Source: Lactarius indigo
Lineage: Eukaryota; Basidiomycota; Agaricomycetes; Russulales; Russulaceae
DNA: 64,000 nucleotides
Assembly (NCBI GenBank): GCA_025766275.1
Contig: JAFKAC010000032.1
Span: 248,001 to 312,000 of the forward strand
Direction of reading: 5' to 3'
Positions 45,050-56,621 of the stretch are shown piece after piece. The position numbers and the translations under genes were made by a program. Numbering within the stretch: position 1 is the first letter of the stretch; every line of letters begins with the position of its first letter. The notes beneath the pieces were generated by a model. That model saw only the letters and a program-made list of their open reading frames with translations. It made no database searches and had not been told where the DNA came from.

Positions 45050-47090
45050 ATGCCGCCGATACCGATAGCGACATCGCCGTCGCCACTTCCTGCAACCCGT
45101 CCATCCAGGGGTCAATCCAGGGTTCAATCCAAGGCTCAATCCAAGCCTTCGTTGATCCCAGACGAATCATTACACTTCGACTACCCTGGCTCAGACATCA
45201 TCCTTCGCTCGCACGACTCGCACGACTTCCGCGTGCCCCAGCTTTACCTCGTCAATAGTTCCACAGTACTTCGAGAGCTCATACAAAGCGTCTCTAACAC
45301 TCCCAATGTCCCAAATGGTGAGGAGAAAACCGAGGAACAAACACCGCTCCCTGTAGTCAAACTACCGGAAAGTGGGGTGATCCTTCACAGCCTTCTCACT
45401 TTCATTTTCCCCGTCGTTCCCATTCTTCCTTCGATCACCGAGAGAATCATGGAGCTCCTATCCGTAGCCCAGAAGTATCGAATGGACTCAGTCATGGCTC
45501 ATATCCGGGGCGCCATCTCTCGACACGACCCGCCATTTGTCCTTCCAAACACGGCACTCCACATTTATTTCCTCGCACAAAAGTATGAACTTCACCAAGA
45601 GGCACTTCTGGCCGCGCGAAGCACCCTGCGCCTCTCGATGACCATCGAAGATTTGGAAAACAAGATCGGTTTCATGCCAGGAGTCTATCTTCGCGAGCTC
45701 TGGAAGTATCACGAGAGAGTTAGGGAGGGCCTCGAGTCAAGTCTTCCCGAGTTTAGGGAGCTTGGCTCAAATGTCGAGAGCTGTGGGAATCCTCCCTCTA
45801 GTATCCCTAACGTTATGCCGCAATGGCTTAGTGATTACATCGAGTCCATACCGCAAGCTCCTCACCTCTTCGATCTCATCGAATTCGAAAATGCGCGGGC
45901 AAGCCATATTCAACCCCATCGTTGTAACATATGTCCGTGTATATCCAGCGAGGCCATACGCACTTTCTGGGAGGCGCTGACGGCTGTTGTTCATCAGGCG
46001 ATTGAAAAGGTACGTTGAGCCCGTATGATGAGGCTCAGTCATTGTGTTGATGATTATGAACACCCCATAGGCAGATTTGACTCTGAGTCTCGTGAAGGAA
46101 GAGCCAACCTCCGAAAATTGGGGTTTTTGTCCAGTGGCGCCACCCTGTTTGGACGTACCCGATGCAAATATTATCATTCGGTCGTCCGACCAAGTCAACT
46201 TCCGCGTCCACAAGTCCTTGCTTTCCATGTCGTCACCATTTTTCAGTGATTTACTATCTCTCCCCCAGCCACCCGATGGCGAACTTGCTGACGGGCTTCC
46301 TGTGATCCAATTGTCTGAGGACGCTGACCTGCTCAATAGCCTCCTCTCGTTTCTTTACCCCATCTCTCCCTACATGCCCGGCTCTTACAGACACGCGTTC
46401 CCCTTACTTGCTGCCTGCCAGAAATACGACATGGTATCGATTCAATCCTATATCCGTGCCGAGATCAAACGCTGGCGCCAGCCAGTTGGGGCTGAAGCTT
46501 TCCGTGCATATGCCATCGCCAGCAGCCTAGGGCTCACTCAAGAAGCGGAGAGTGCAGCTCGTCTCACCTTGGGTTACCCGATGACATTCGAATCCCTTGG
46601 AGATGGCTTGCGGTCGTTCAAAGGACGGGCACTGTGCGACCTGATTCGCTATCGCAGACGTTGCAGAGACAACGTCGTGTCATGTTTAGACTCATTCTTC
46701 GATCCTACTTCCAGGCGCCAGACTTGGGCAGGCTGTCGGGAAGGGTCCTCGTACACCTGGCTGATCAACTTTTTTACGAGCAAGAGTGCAGAGATGAAAG
46801 GCTCGCAAGGCTTTACGCGCGCAATTTTCTCACCGTCGACTATTATCGAGGAATTCATAGTGGCTCTCAAGGATCACACGCAATCAGGGTGCTATTCTTG
46901 CCCTCGTGTGCATATGGATGGGCAGACGTTCTGCAAGGAGCTGGAGAGAGAGTTTTCGCAGGGACTAGATGAGGTGAATACCCCATTCCATTTTTGGGTG
47001 TTTTGAGCGCGACTGACCTCTACTGCTCGTATGATTTAGGTATGCTCTGACGGGGGATCGTACTTGGGTTCTAACTCATCCTACTTCTAG
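45050..47090 (+). CDS. Double-BTB protein B (three exons)
   Basis: Closest relative of gene A, placed in the opposite direction 21 kb away. Exons 45050-46009, 46071-46973 and 47040-47090, 637 aa, no lesion. An N-terminal Ser/Gln/Pro-rich stretch of about 35 residues includes three similar SRGQSRVQSKAQSK-type repeats. Unit 1: BTB from HFDYPGSDIILRSHDSHDFR, helical region with HQEALLAARSTLRLSMT, cysteine pair in CNICPCISSEAIRTFW. Unit 2: VRSSDQVNFRVHKSLLSMSS, AARLTLGYPMTFESLGD, and SGCYSCPRVHMDGQTFC. Exon 3 adds VCSDGGSYLGSNSSYF. Without the last splice the frame ends VNTPFHFWVF. Role unknown. Confidence 0.88.
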
Positions 47091-47597
47091 GTATTGGTAT
47101 CTTATATGGGACCGTGGCCGGTCCCGTTGCGCGCTACTAGTAGTGACCAGCATGGCCAGGCGCGCCGGAGGGCCATGTAAGAGTTTCAGGGGACGGATAC
47201 TGTTCGCCGGATGCGGTAGAACGGTTATAGCAGTAATACTAAAGGCTGTACAGTACGTCGTCCTGCTATAGTAGGGACTGAACCACGTCATAGGAACGTC
47301 GGTAGAATGTAACTGTAGTACGTCCGAGCTTGCGTCCGAGTTGGAGTTTTATGTACAGTTTGTAGTAAGTAAACGAGTTGTGATTATTGTTGGAGCCACG
47401 CACCGTTGTTGGATAGATAAGTCCTATCGAAAACGAAGCTCAGTCGTCTGCCTCTGTATATACAGTAGCGGAACCAGAAAATCCAGTCCTGGGATTGTTC
47501 CAATAAATGAATAACCTACGCCGTCTGAGCCTTAGTTAGGCAACTCAATTGTTCACTTCACGGTCAAGGCTGCATGACTTCAGGCTTGAAAACCATC
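47091..47597. other. Spacer between BTB B and C
   Basis: No gene. The proximal 200 bp resemble the 3' flanks of genes A and C. There is no clear TTTTAAAAG box before gene C. Confidence 0.4.
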
Positions 47598-49584
47598 ATG
47601 GTCACCATGCCTACAGTCCTTCCCGAAACCCCTGCACCCAACGATGTCGTCTCGAGCGAGACTTTCCGCTTCGACTACCCTGGCTCGGACATCATTCTTC
47701 GCTCGTGCGACTCCCATAAATTTCGCGTGCCCAAACTTTACATCGTCAACAGTTCGCCAGTACTTCGGGAGCTCATAGGGTCCGTTTCAAAGACTTCCGG
47801 AGTTCCCGATGGTAAAGAACAAGAACCGCTCCCGGTGGTTGAACTATCGGAAAGCGGGGTGATCCTTCACAGCCTTCTCACTTTCATTTCCCCGTCGTTC
47901 CCATCCTTCCTTCAACCACCGAGGGAATCATGGAACTCCTAGCTGTGGCCCAGAAGTATCAAATGGACTCGGTTATGGCTCATATACGGGGCGCCATCTC
48001 TCGACAGGACCCGCCGTTCATTCTTCCAAACACGGCACTCCACGTTTATTCGCTCGCACAAAAATATGAACTTCACCAAGAGGCACTTCTGGCCGCGCGA
48101 AGCACTCTGCGCCTCTCGATGACTATCGAAGATCTAGAAGACAAGATCGATTTCGTGCCAGGAGTCTATCTTCTTGAGCTCTGGAAGTATCACGAGAGAG
48201 TTAGAAAGGATCTCGCCTCAAGCCTCTCTGAGTTTAGGAAGCTTGGCTCAAATATCGCGAGCTGTGGATCTGAGGCCCCTCCTCTCAGTGGTATCCTTGA
48301 TCCTATGCCACAATGGCTCGGTGATTACGTCGAGTCCTTAGCGCAGGCTCCTCACCTCTTCGATCTCGTCGAGCTCGAAAATGCACGGGCACGCCACATA
48401 ATTCATCCCCGTCCAGGTCATTGCACAACATGTCCGATTATATCCAGCAAGGCCATACACGCTTTCTGGGATTCCCTGACGACTGTTGTTCATGGTGCGA
48501 TAGAGAAGGTACGTAGAGTACATGTGACTAGGCTCAGTCATCATGATGACGAATATGAACACCCACAGGCAGACTCGACTCTGAGTCTCGTGAAGGAAGA
48601 GCCAGCTTCTGAAAATTCGGGTTTCCCATTCGCGCTACCCCGTTTGAAAGTACCCGATGCAAATATTATAATTCGGTCTTCTGACAGAGTCAACTTCCGT
48701 GTCCACAAGTCATTGCTTTCCATGTCGTCACCATTTTTCGAAGATCTGCTCTCTCTCCCCCAGCCACCAGATGGCGAGCTTGTTGACGGCCTTCCTGTGA
48801 TCCAATTGTCCGAGGACGCTGACCTTCTCGATAGCCTCATTTCTTTGCTTTACCCCATCACTCACCACCTACCTGGCTCTTATGAAAAGGTATTCGCCTT
48901 ACTCGCCGCCTGCCAGAAATACGACATGGTATCGATTCAATCTTATATCCGTGCCGAGATCAAACGTTGGCAACAGCCAATTGGAGCCGAAGCTTTCCGT
49001 ACATATGCCATCGCGAGCAGCCTAGGGCTCATTCAAGAAGCGGAGAGCGCAGCTCGTCTCACCTTGGGTTACCCGATGACATTCGAATCCCTTGGAGAAG
49101 GGTTGCGGTCATTCAAAGGACGGGCGCTATGCGACTTGATTCGCTATCGCAAACGTTGCAGAGACAACGTCGTGTCATGTTTAGACTCATTCCTCGATCC
49201 TACTTCCAGGCGCCAGATTTGGGCAAACTGTCAGCACGGGACCTCGTACACCTGGCTGCTCAACTTCTTAACGAGTAAGAGTGCAGAGATGAAAGACTCG
49301 AAGGGTTTTACGCATGCAATTTTCTTACCTTCAACTATTCTCGATGGGTTCCAAGTAGCTCTCAAGAATCACACGCAATCAGGTTGCTATTCCTGCATTA
49401 GTGTGCATGTGGATGGGCAGACATTCTGCGCGGAGCTAGAGAAGGAGTTGGCGCAGGAACTAGATGAGGTGAATACACCATTCCAATTAGGGTATTGTGA
49501 ACGCAACTGACCTCGACTGCTCGTATGACTCAGGTATGCTCTGGCAGGAGATCGTACTTGAGTCCCAACTCATCCTACTTCTAG
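47598..49584 (+). pseudogene. Double-BTB gene C with one frameshift
   Basis: Complete in layout but shifted once. Unit 1 begins MVTMPTVLPETPAPND (alternative Met at 47574 or 47607). Near 47889 the family sequence ATTTTCCCCGTC lacks one T, so the frame changes inside the first BTB domain; the correct frame then runs to the donor at 48509. Exon 2 is 48569-49468 and exon 3 is 49534-49584, encoding VCSGRRSYLSPNSSYF. Unit 2 is intact, with SGCYSCISVHVDGQTFC. The intron between the units is 60 nt and stop-free, so retaining it keeps the frame. With a single lesion in a T-run, a base-calling error is as likely as a real mutation. Confidence 0.75.
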
Positions 49585-50335
49585 GTGTCGGTATCATCTT
49601 ATACGGGCCCATTGTTCATCCCGCCGGGGCGCAACTCGCGCAAGAAGGGTCGGAAGTAAGAGTTTCAGGAGACGAATATCGATTGCCAGATGTGGTGGAA
49701 CAGCTATGACAGTCATGTTGAAAGGTTACACAGTGTGTCGTTCTGCTGTGGTAGAGATTGAACTACGTCGTAGCAACGTCAGCCGATAGCTTCTGTATTA
49801 CGTCCTAGTTGGAGTTTTCAAATTATGTATAACCTGTAAGAACAAGTGTAGGTTAGTGATTGGTGATGGAGTCACGCAATACCGTTATTGGATTGACAAG
49901 TTCTATCGAAAGTGGAGTTCAGTTGTCTACCTATAAGATGGCGGGACCCGGCGAAAAATACCTAGCGTCGAACGTTTGGTCGAGCGTTTTGTTTTCGATA
50001 GCTATAGGTGAACCTCCCAAAAAATAAATAACCCCGCAGTCTGAGCCTAGGCAACTCAAATCGATCATTCCAGAACTAGTACAGCAAGTTACTGTAGTGT
50101 GGTCACTGCGGCGTGTGTTTTCGGAGCCCCTGCTGCTGAATACCGATAAGTACCGAACAAAATAGACGCCTTATATAATTCGATAGGAATCATGGGCATT
50201 TGTGGCACATAACTGCACAACTATTTATAAACCAGATAAAATACCGGTACCATAAGTCCAAAATGATTTGATAGGAACGTTGTTCAAGGCTGCCAGTGGG
50301 AGCGCTAAAGGCTGAGGCCGCTTGACTTAAACAGC
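49585..50335. other. Spacer between BTB C and D
   Basis: No gene. The first part matches the 3' flanks of genes B and C; the rest is unique and AT-rich. Confidence 0.4.
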
Positions 50336-52313
50336 ATGTCTACCATCCTTCCTGAAACCCCTGCACCTAATGATGCCGTCTCAAACGAGACTTTCCGCTT
50401 CGACTACCCTGGCTCGGATATCATTCTTCGCTCGTGTGATTCCCATAATTTTCGCGTGCCCAAGCTTTACGTCGTCAACAGTTCACCAGTACTTCAAGAG
50501 CTCCTAGGGACCGTTTCAAATACTCCGGGAGTTTTCGATGGTGAAGAACAAGAATCGTTTCCTGTGGTCAAGCTACCGGAAAGCGGGGCGATCCTTCACA
50601 GCCTTCTCACTTTCGTTTTCCCCATCGCTCCCATCCTTCCTTCAACCACGGAGGACATCATAAAGCTTTTAGCTGTGGTCCAGAAGTATAAAATGGACTC
50701 AGTACTGACATATGTCCGAGGCGTCATTTCATTACAGGATCCACCATTCGTTCTCCCAGAGACGGCACTCCACGTATATTATCTCGCACAAACGAATGAA
50801 CTTCGCCAAGAGGTGCTTCGGGCCGCGCGAAGCACCCTGCGCCGCCCAATGATGGTCCTCGAGAATTTGGAAGACGAGGTCGATTTCATGCCAGGAGCCC
50901 ATCTTTGTGAGCTCTGGAAATATCACGAGAAGGTTAGAAAGAATCTCGCCTCCGGCCTTCTTGAGTTTAGGAAGAATGGTATACCCGATATCGTGGTGAA
51001 CCTGAACTGTGGAACTCCTCCCTCTAGTACCCCCTCTATCCCACAATGGCTTGGCGATTATGTCGAGTCCTTAGCGCAAGCTCCCCATCGCTTCGATCTC
51101 ATCGAATTTGAAAGTGCTCTGGCAGACCACATCAGGAAGCGGCCCCAGAACTCTACACCATGTCCATGTGTAGGAATGTCTAGCCAGACGATACATGCTT
51201 TTTGGGTAGCCTTGACTGCTGTTGTTAATGAAGCGATGGAAGAGGTACGTAGAACCGATATGACTAGTAGATCACCCTCGCGATAACGAATATGATTACC
51301 CACAGGCAGACCCGACGTTGGCTCTTGTGACGGAAGAGCCAACCTCCGAAAACTCGGATCCTCCATCCCTGCCATTGTGTTTGGACTTACCTGATGCAAA
51401 TGTCATAGTTCGGTCGTCTGACCAAGTCTGCTTTCCTGTCCGCAAGTCGGTGCTCGCCATGTCATCGCCGTTTTTCAATGATCTATTATCTCTCCCCCAG
51501 CCACCCGATGGCGAACTTGTGAAAGGCCTTCCTGTGATCCAATTGTCCGAGGACGCGTTCCTGCTCAATAGCCTCATCTCGTTGCTTTACCCCATTTCCC
51601 CCGTCATACCCAGCTCTTATGAAAAGGTGTTCGCCTTACTCGCTGCTTGCCAGAAATACGACATGGGTTCAGTCCAGTCCAAAATCCGTGCCGGGATCAA
51701 ACTTGGAACGTTTCCAGCACCAGTGGGGGCCGAAGCCTTCCGTGCATACGCCATCGCGAGCAGTATGGGGCTCATTCCAGAAATGGAGAGTGCAGCACGT
51801 CTCACCCTGGGATACCCAATGACATTCGAATCCCTTGGAGAACAATTACGGTCATTCGAGGGGCGGGCACTGTGCGACCTAATCCGCTATCGCAAACGTT
51901 GCAGAGACAACCTCGTGTCGTATTTGGGCTCATTTTTCGATGTCCGCTCTAGGTTCCAGATGTGGGCAGGCTGTCGGCAACCATTCATACCCGTGCCGAT
52001 CAACACCCGGGATCCTCCTACTGTCTGGTTGCGCGACTTCTTTTCGAGCAAGAGCACTGAGTTTCAAAATGGTTTTACGCGTGCAATTAGCTCGCCTTCA
52101 ACTATTCTCGAGGAGTACCTAGAGGCTCTCAAGAATCATAATCACTGTGATTCCTGTTTTCGTGTGCACGTCAGGGAAGGGACGACATTCTGCAGGGAAC
52201 TAAAGGGCCAGTTGGCGCAGACACTGGACGAGGTGAACACTTCTTTCCTTTTAAGGGTTGTTAAGCCAACTGATCTCAACCGCTCGTGTGAAGGTATCGG
52301 TATCGCGAAGTGA
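50336..52313 (+). CDS. Double-BTB protein D
   Basis: Exons 50336-51244 and 51306-52313, 638 aa, no lesion. Unit 1 starts MSTILPETPAPNDAV and has RFDYPGSDIILRSCDSHNFR and the cysteine motif PCPCVGMSSQTIHAFW. Unit 2 has VRSSDQVCFPVRKSVLAMSS, AARLTLGYPMTFESLGE and CDSCFRVHVREGTTFC. The family donor GTGAAC at 52233 is still there, but the sequence of the terminal mini-exon seen in A-C has been deleted, so either the read-through end (RSCEGIGIAK) or a new exon starting near 52295 is used. It differs from A-C by a longer unit 2 near the position of QPFIPVPINTRDPPT. Confidence 0.85.
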
Positions 52314-53018
52314 GGACTCACAGCGGCCGCGCAGGAATTAAAGATATTGTCCGACAGGTGTGATGGGACTGTGGCAATGACCGAGGTTATGCGGCATGTA
52401 TTACTGCTTGAACCACCCCGAGAGCGTAGGCAGATACGTCGAAGTTGGATCTCTATGTGACTAGCCCACTACTATCCGTGTATTATGGAGCTTTACTATT
52501 CAATTTACATTCACGGAAAACTCGGGGCATCTGAATCGATCTAATCCAATGAAGTAGTACATACTTGAGTACATGGCTTCAATTGGTACATGATGTTTTC
52601 AGGTTGTTTTACGGGCTCTGACTGCAGCCGATCACAGAGGAATACCGGACACGTCAGGACGAACACTTGATTATTATCCTTCCTGGGACTCCTGTGCGAT
52701 AGTCACACGTACAGCGTTATGATATACTTCCAATCTTTGTGACTGCGCCGGTGACGTGCGCGTCGACCGTTCAACCACGCCTTTCCCCAGTCCGAGTTCT
52801 CGACGCGAGGTAAGTGCATGGATTCTCCAAGAGATTCCCTGTGCCAGTCAAGGTGTCAGTGCATGTTGCGCTCGGAGCTCGGAGCGGCTCGGACGTCGAC
52901 ATGCTCGTGACATGTTGATCGTTACGTACCTCATCCTAGTACGGCTTTAGGCACTGCTGGATCTGACTCTGAGTCTTTCAAAAGCTACAAGTTGACAGAC
53001 CACACAAATTTTAACACC
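52314..53018. other. Spacer and promoter of BTB gene E
   Basis: No gene. A TTTCAAAAGCTAC box ends near 52987, about 32 bases before the ATG. Confidence 0.4.
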
Positions 53019-54939
53019 ATGTCAACCGTGCGTCCTAGGACCCCCGCACCGAATGAGGTCTTAGATGAAACACTGCACTTCGATTTCCCTGGCTCAGACG
53101 TTGTTCTTCGTTCGTGCGACGCCAATAATTTTCGGGTGCTTAAGCTTTACATTGCCAATGTTTCTCCAATACTTCGGGAGTTGCTTGCAAGCGCTCCAAA
53201 TCCCTCCGACACTACCCACGGTGAACCGGTGAAGAACCGCTTCCGGTAGTCGAACTACCGGAAGGTGGAGCTATCATTCTCAGCCTCCTCACCTTCATTT
53301 TCCCCGTCGCTCCCGTCCTTCCTTCGACCACGGAAAAAGTCATGGAGCTCCTATCCGTGGCTCAGAAGTATCAAATGGACTTAGTGTTGGCTCAAATACG
53401 AGGCGCCATCTCTCGGCGGGATCCACCAATCATTCGCCCGGAGACAGCATTCCATGACTATTTCCTTGCACAAAAGCATGGACTTCACCAAGAGGCATTT
53501 CAAGCTGCGCGTGTTACATTGCGCCTCTCGTTGACTATCGAAGGTCTGGAGGACAGGCTCGAATTCATGCCAGGTGCCTACCTTTATGAGCTGTGGAAGT
53601 ACCAAGAGCGAGTTCGAACCGATCTCAAATCAAGCCTTCTTGAGTTTAGAAACTCTGGTCTACCGGATGACGTAAAAGGTCTGCGCTGTGCAGATTCTCG
53701 CCTTTCTTCCCAGCTTTTCCCGCGATGGCTCGATGATTACATCGAGTCCTTAGCGGAAACTTTTCATCTCTTCGATATCATCGAGTTCGAAAATATACGG
53801 GCCCGCCACATCAAGGATGAGTCTCGGCGTTCTACATGCCCATGTGCGGGAATATCCAGCCAAGCCATACGCGCTTTTTGGGAGGCCCTAACGGCTGTTG
53901 TTCATGGGGCGATAGAAAAGGTGCGTAGATCTTGTGTGGTTAGCTTGGTCGTGATGACGAATACGAGCACTTACAGGCAGATTCGACTCTGGCTCTCGTG
54001 AGGGACGAGCAAACCTCCGAAAACTTAGATCATCCATTCGTGCCATTGAGTTTGAACCTACCCGATGCGAGTCTTATAGTTCGGTCGTCTGACCAAGTTG
54101 ACTTCCGTGTCCACAAGTCATTGTTTGCGGTGTCATCACCATTTTTTCAAGATCTGCTCTCTCTCCCTCAGCCACCTGATGACGAACTCATAGACGGCCT
54201 TCCTGTGATCCAATTATCCGAGGACGCTGCCCTGCTGAACAGCCTCATCTCGTTTCTCTACCCCATTCCCCCAGTCACTCCCAGCACTTACGAAGAGGTA
54301 TTCGCCTTACTCGCCGCCTGCCAGAAATACGACATGGAATCAGTTCAATCCAATATCCGTGCCGAGATCAAACGTGGAACATTTCCTGCGCCGGCTGGGG
54401 CCGAATCTTTCCGTGCATACGCCATCGCGAGCAACATGGAGCTCATTCCAGAAATGGAGAGCGCCGCTCGTCTCACTCTGGGCTACCCGATGACATTCGA
54501 ATCCCTCGGAGAACAATTGCGGTCACTCAAAGGACGGGAACTGTGCAACCTCGTTCGCTATCGCAGGCGTTGCAGAGACAACCTCGTTTCATGTTTAGAC
54601 TCGTTCTTCGACGTTCATTCCAGGTGCCAGATTTGGGCGAGCTGTCGGGAATGGTCCTCATGGAGCGCCCCCCGGACAACTCCTACCGGCTGGCTACGCA
54701 GCTTCTTTACAGGCATGGTCGTTGAGCTGAAAAGGGGTTTTACGCGTGCAGTTTTCTCACCTTCGACTATTCTCGAGGGGTTCATGGTGGCTCTTAAGAA
54801 CCACACGCACTCAGGTTGCAATGCCTGTGCCCGTGTGCATATGGAGGGGCGGATATTCTACAAGGAGCTGGAGGACGTGTTGGCGCAAGCACTGGATAAG
54901 GTGAATACCTCAAGCGCAACCGAACTGGATAGCCTATAG
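53019..54939 (+). pseudogene. Double-BTB gene E, frameshifted and splice-damaged
   Basis: Starts MSTVRPRTPAPNEVLDE at 53019. The first BTB domain is shifted near 53222-53234, where GTGAACCGGTGAAG looks like a small duplication; the frame stops at 53249 and the family frame resumes as EPLPVVELPE. From there exon 1 runs to 53920 and exon 2 from 53977 to 54900. The unit 1 cysteine motif is TCPCAGISSQAIRAFW. In unit 2 the third cysteine of the tail is Tyr (CNACARVHMEGRIFY). The mini-exon is recognisable at 54947, but the acceptor AG before it has become AA, and the read-through end is VNTSSATELDSL. Two independent lesions favour a dying gene. Confidence 0.75.
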
Positions 54940-56621
54940 GGGTTAAGTATGTTCTGATGGGAGATCACACTTGAGTTCCAACTCGTCCTACTTCTAGGTA
55001 TTGGTGTTGTCTAGGGCGACTTGAATGAGCGTTAGTGGATGGCTGGTACGTCAGAGTTTAAGTTCTACATATGGCCTCTAGTAAGTACATGTAAGTACGT
55101 GAGTAACGATAGCTGTTGAAACCACGCAATGCTATTATTAGTTTGATTAATTACGAGTTCGCCTCCGCACGAGATGTATCATATGTCGAATGCGACGGAG
55201 TGCTTTCGGCTCATCCGGGTATAGACACGGCAGGGTATCCTCGTGAGAGGAGTATCGTCCGTACTTGATAACAGGTCAGTGGCCACGTTCAACCGCACCG
55301 CCTACCCGTACAATATTTTCTGCATCGAATTCAGCTAGTCCAAGTCCAGGTGCGGTACAAATGCGTCAAAGCAGAGCGCGGGTAATCGAATACGTGTATG
55401 ATGGGCATCTCGCTGCCTTCTGCTGGCGGGTCTTATCATCGACTTCTAAACTTGTGTCCGTGTGGCAATCACCTGAAATGGACATTGGTGTGCGGTGTGC
55501 GGTGGCGAGAACCAATACATTCAAACAGTACGTCACACATTGAGATTCCAGGAGAGCCAATGAAGAAAAGGTAGGAAGAAAAGGTAGGGGTGGGGTGATC
55601 ACCTCATCCGGCGATAGCATCAAGGATTGCGTCAGTTTCGTCTCGACTTACAACTTCGACTAGGATATGCGGTCTGTCTTGCTGATGTGATCAAGGAGTA
55701 CCACGAGGTACTCCGTGTGAACTGTGAAGACCCGAAGGTCTGGGTAAAGGGATGGCCCGGATAGTGTGGTATTAGGATGGCTGAACCATATACCTGATGG
55801 GGGGAAGTAAAATCAGGCAGTGATTCGAGACCGTGACAAGAATCTCGATGATGCTTGCGAAAGCGTGAGATGCTGGTCTTCCAAACATAATAAAAAATGG
55901 GGTGCCCCGGGAATGGGCGACTTGTGGGCGACTAAGTATACAGTAGTACGAGAAATCAAGTAACTACCGTGACAGCACTAATCTCAGCGCTTGTCCTCAG
56001 CGCTTGTCTTCTAGGGCTACGAATTAAATTAGTAAGAAGTATTGTTTTTTAAAAACGAGGACAGCGGTCAAGCAGCTGATCATGAGTTCGACTCAAATTA
56101 GACTTAGACCAGCCGGCCCGGGGTCTCCCGGCGCTTGCACGCATCAACTCTTTATCCACTCAGTATCCACAAGTACCAAAGTATCAGTGGCAATCGGCTG
56201 CTAAAAAGACTGCCTCTCCAATCTTACGGATCCTGCAGGCATGACCCGACCACAAAGGAAAACTGGACACTCGGAAGCAGCGCGCTTACAGCATCTATAT
56301 AGAGCTCCTGCTGCGCAATATATACTTTCTATATTTGCGCCTTACTTTGCGCTGACCTGACCGCTGGCAGTTTTCTATGTTAGGTGATGCTGTCAGACTG
56401 CGAGTGCACGCCACATCGAACGCCGTTCCCCAATACAAATTCCATCGATACGAGATGGTTTTCGTGTGCACTGACACCTGCTGCGCACGAGCGGCTCGAA
56501 CACGGCTCGCGTGACATGGCCATACCCCGGGCCTTATCCTATGGCTTGCCACGGCGGCGTACTAACTGAATCGGCTCTTTAAAAGTTACGGTGGGTTGAC
56601 ATACCGCACCATTTCAACACC
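54940..56621. other. 1.7-kb spacer between BTB E and F
   Basis: No gene seen. Contains a short hairpin GGAGTACC...GGTACTCC near 55698 and, from about 56240, upstream sequence shared with other BTB genes (CTGCTGCGCA and GGTTTTCGTGTGCAC-type blocks). Confidence 0.4.
56577..56585 (+). promoter_or_regulatory. Core promoter box of BTB gene F
   Basis: CTTTAAAAG followed by TTACGGTGGGTTGAC, 37-45 bases before the ATG at 56622. Confidence 0.5.

Noticed and set aside
55624..55650. GGATTGCGTCAGTTTCGTC resembles the start of P450 exon 3
   Set aside because: The match is under 20 bases and neither side continues the P450 similarity.
56050..56100. tRNA-like GAGTTCGACTC segment
   Set aside because: No matching D-arm, anticodon arm or acceptor stem could be folded around it.
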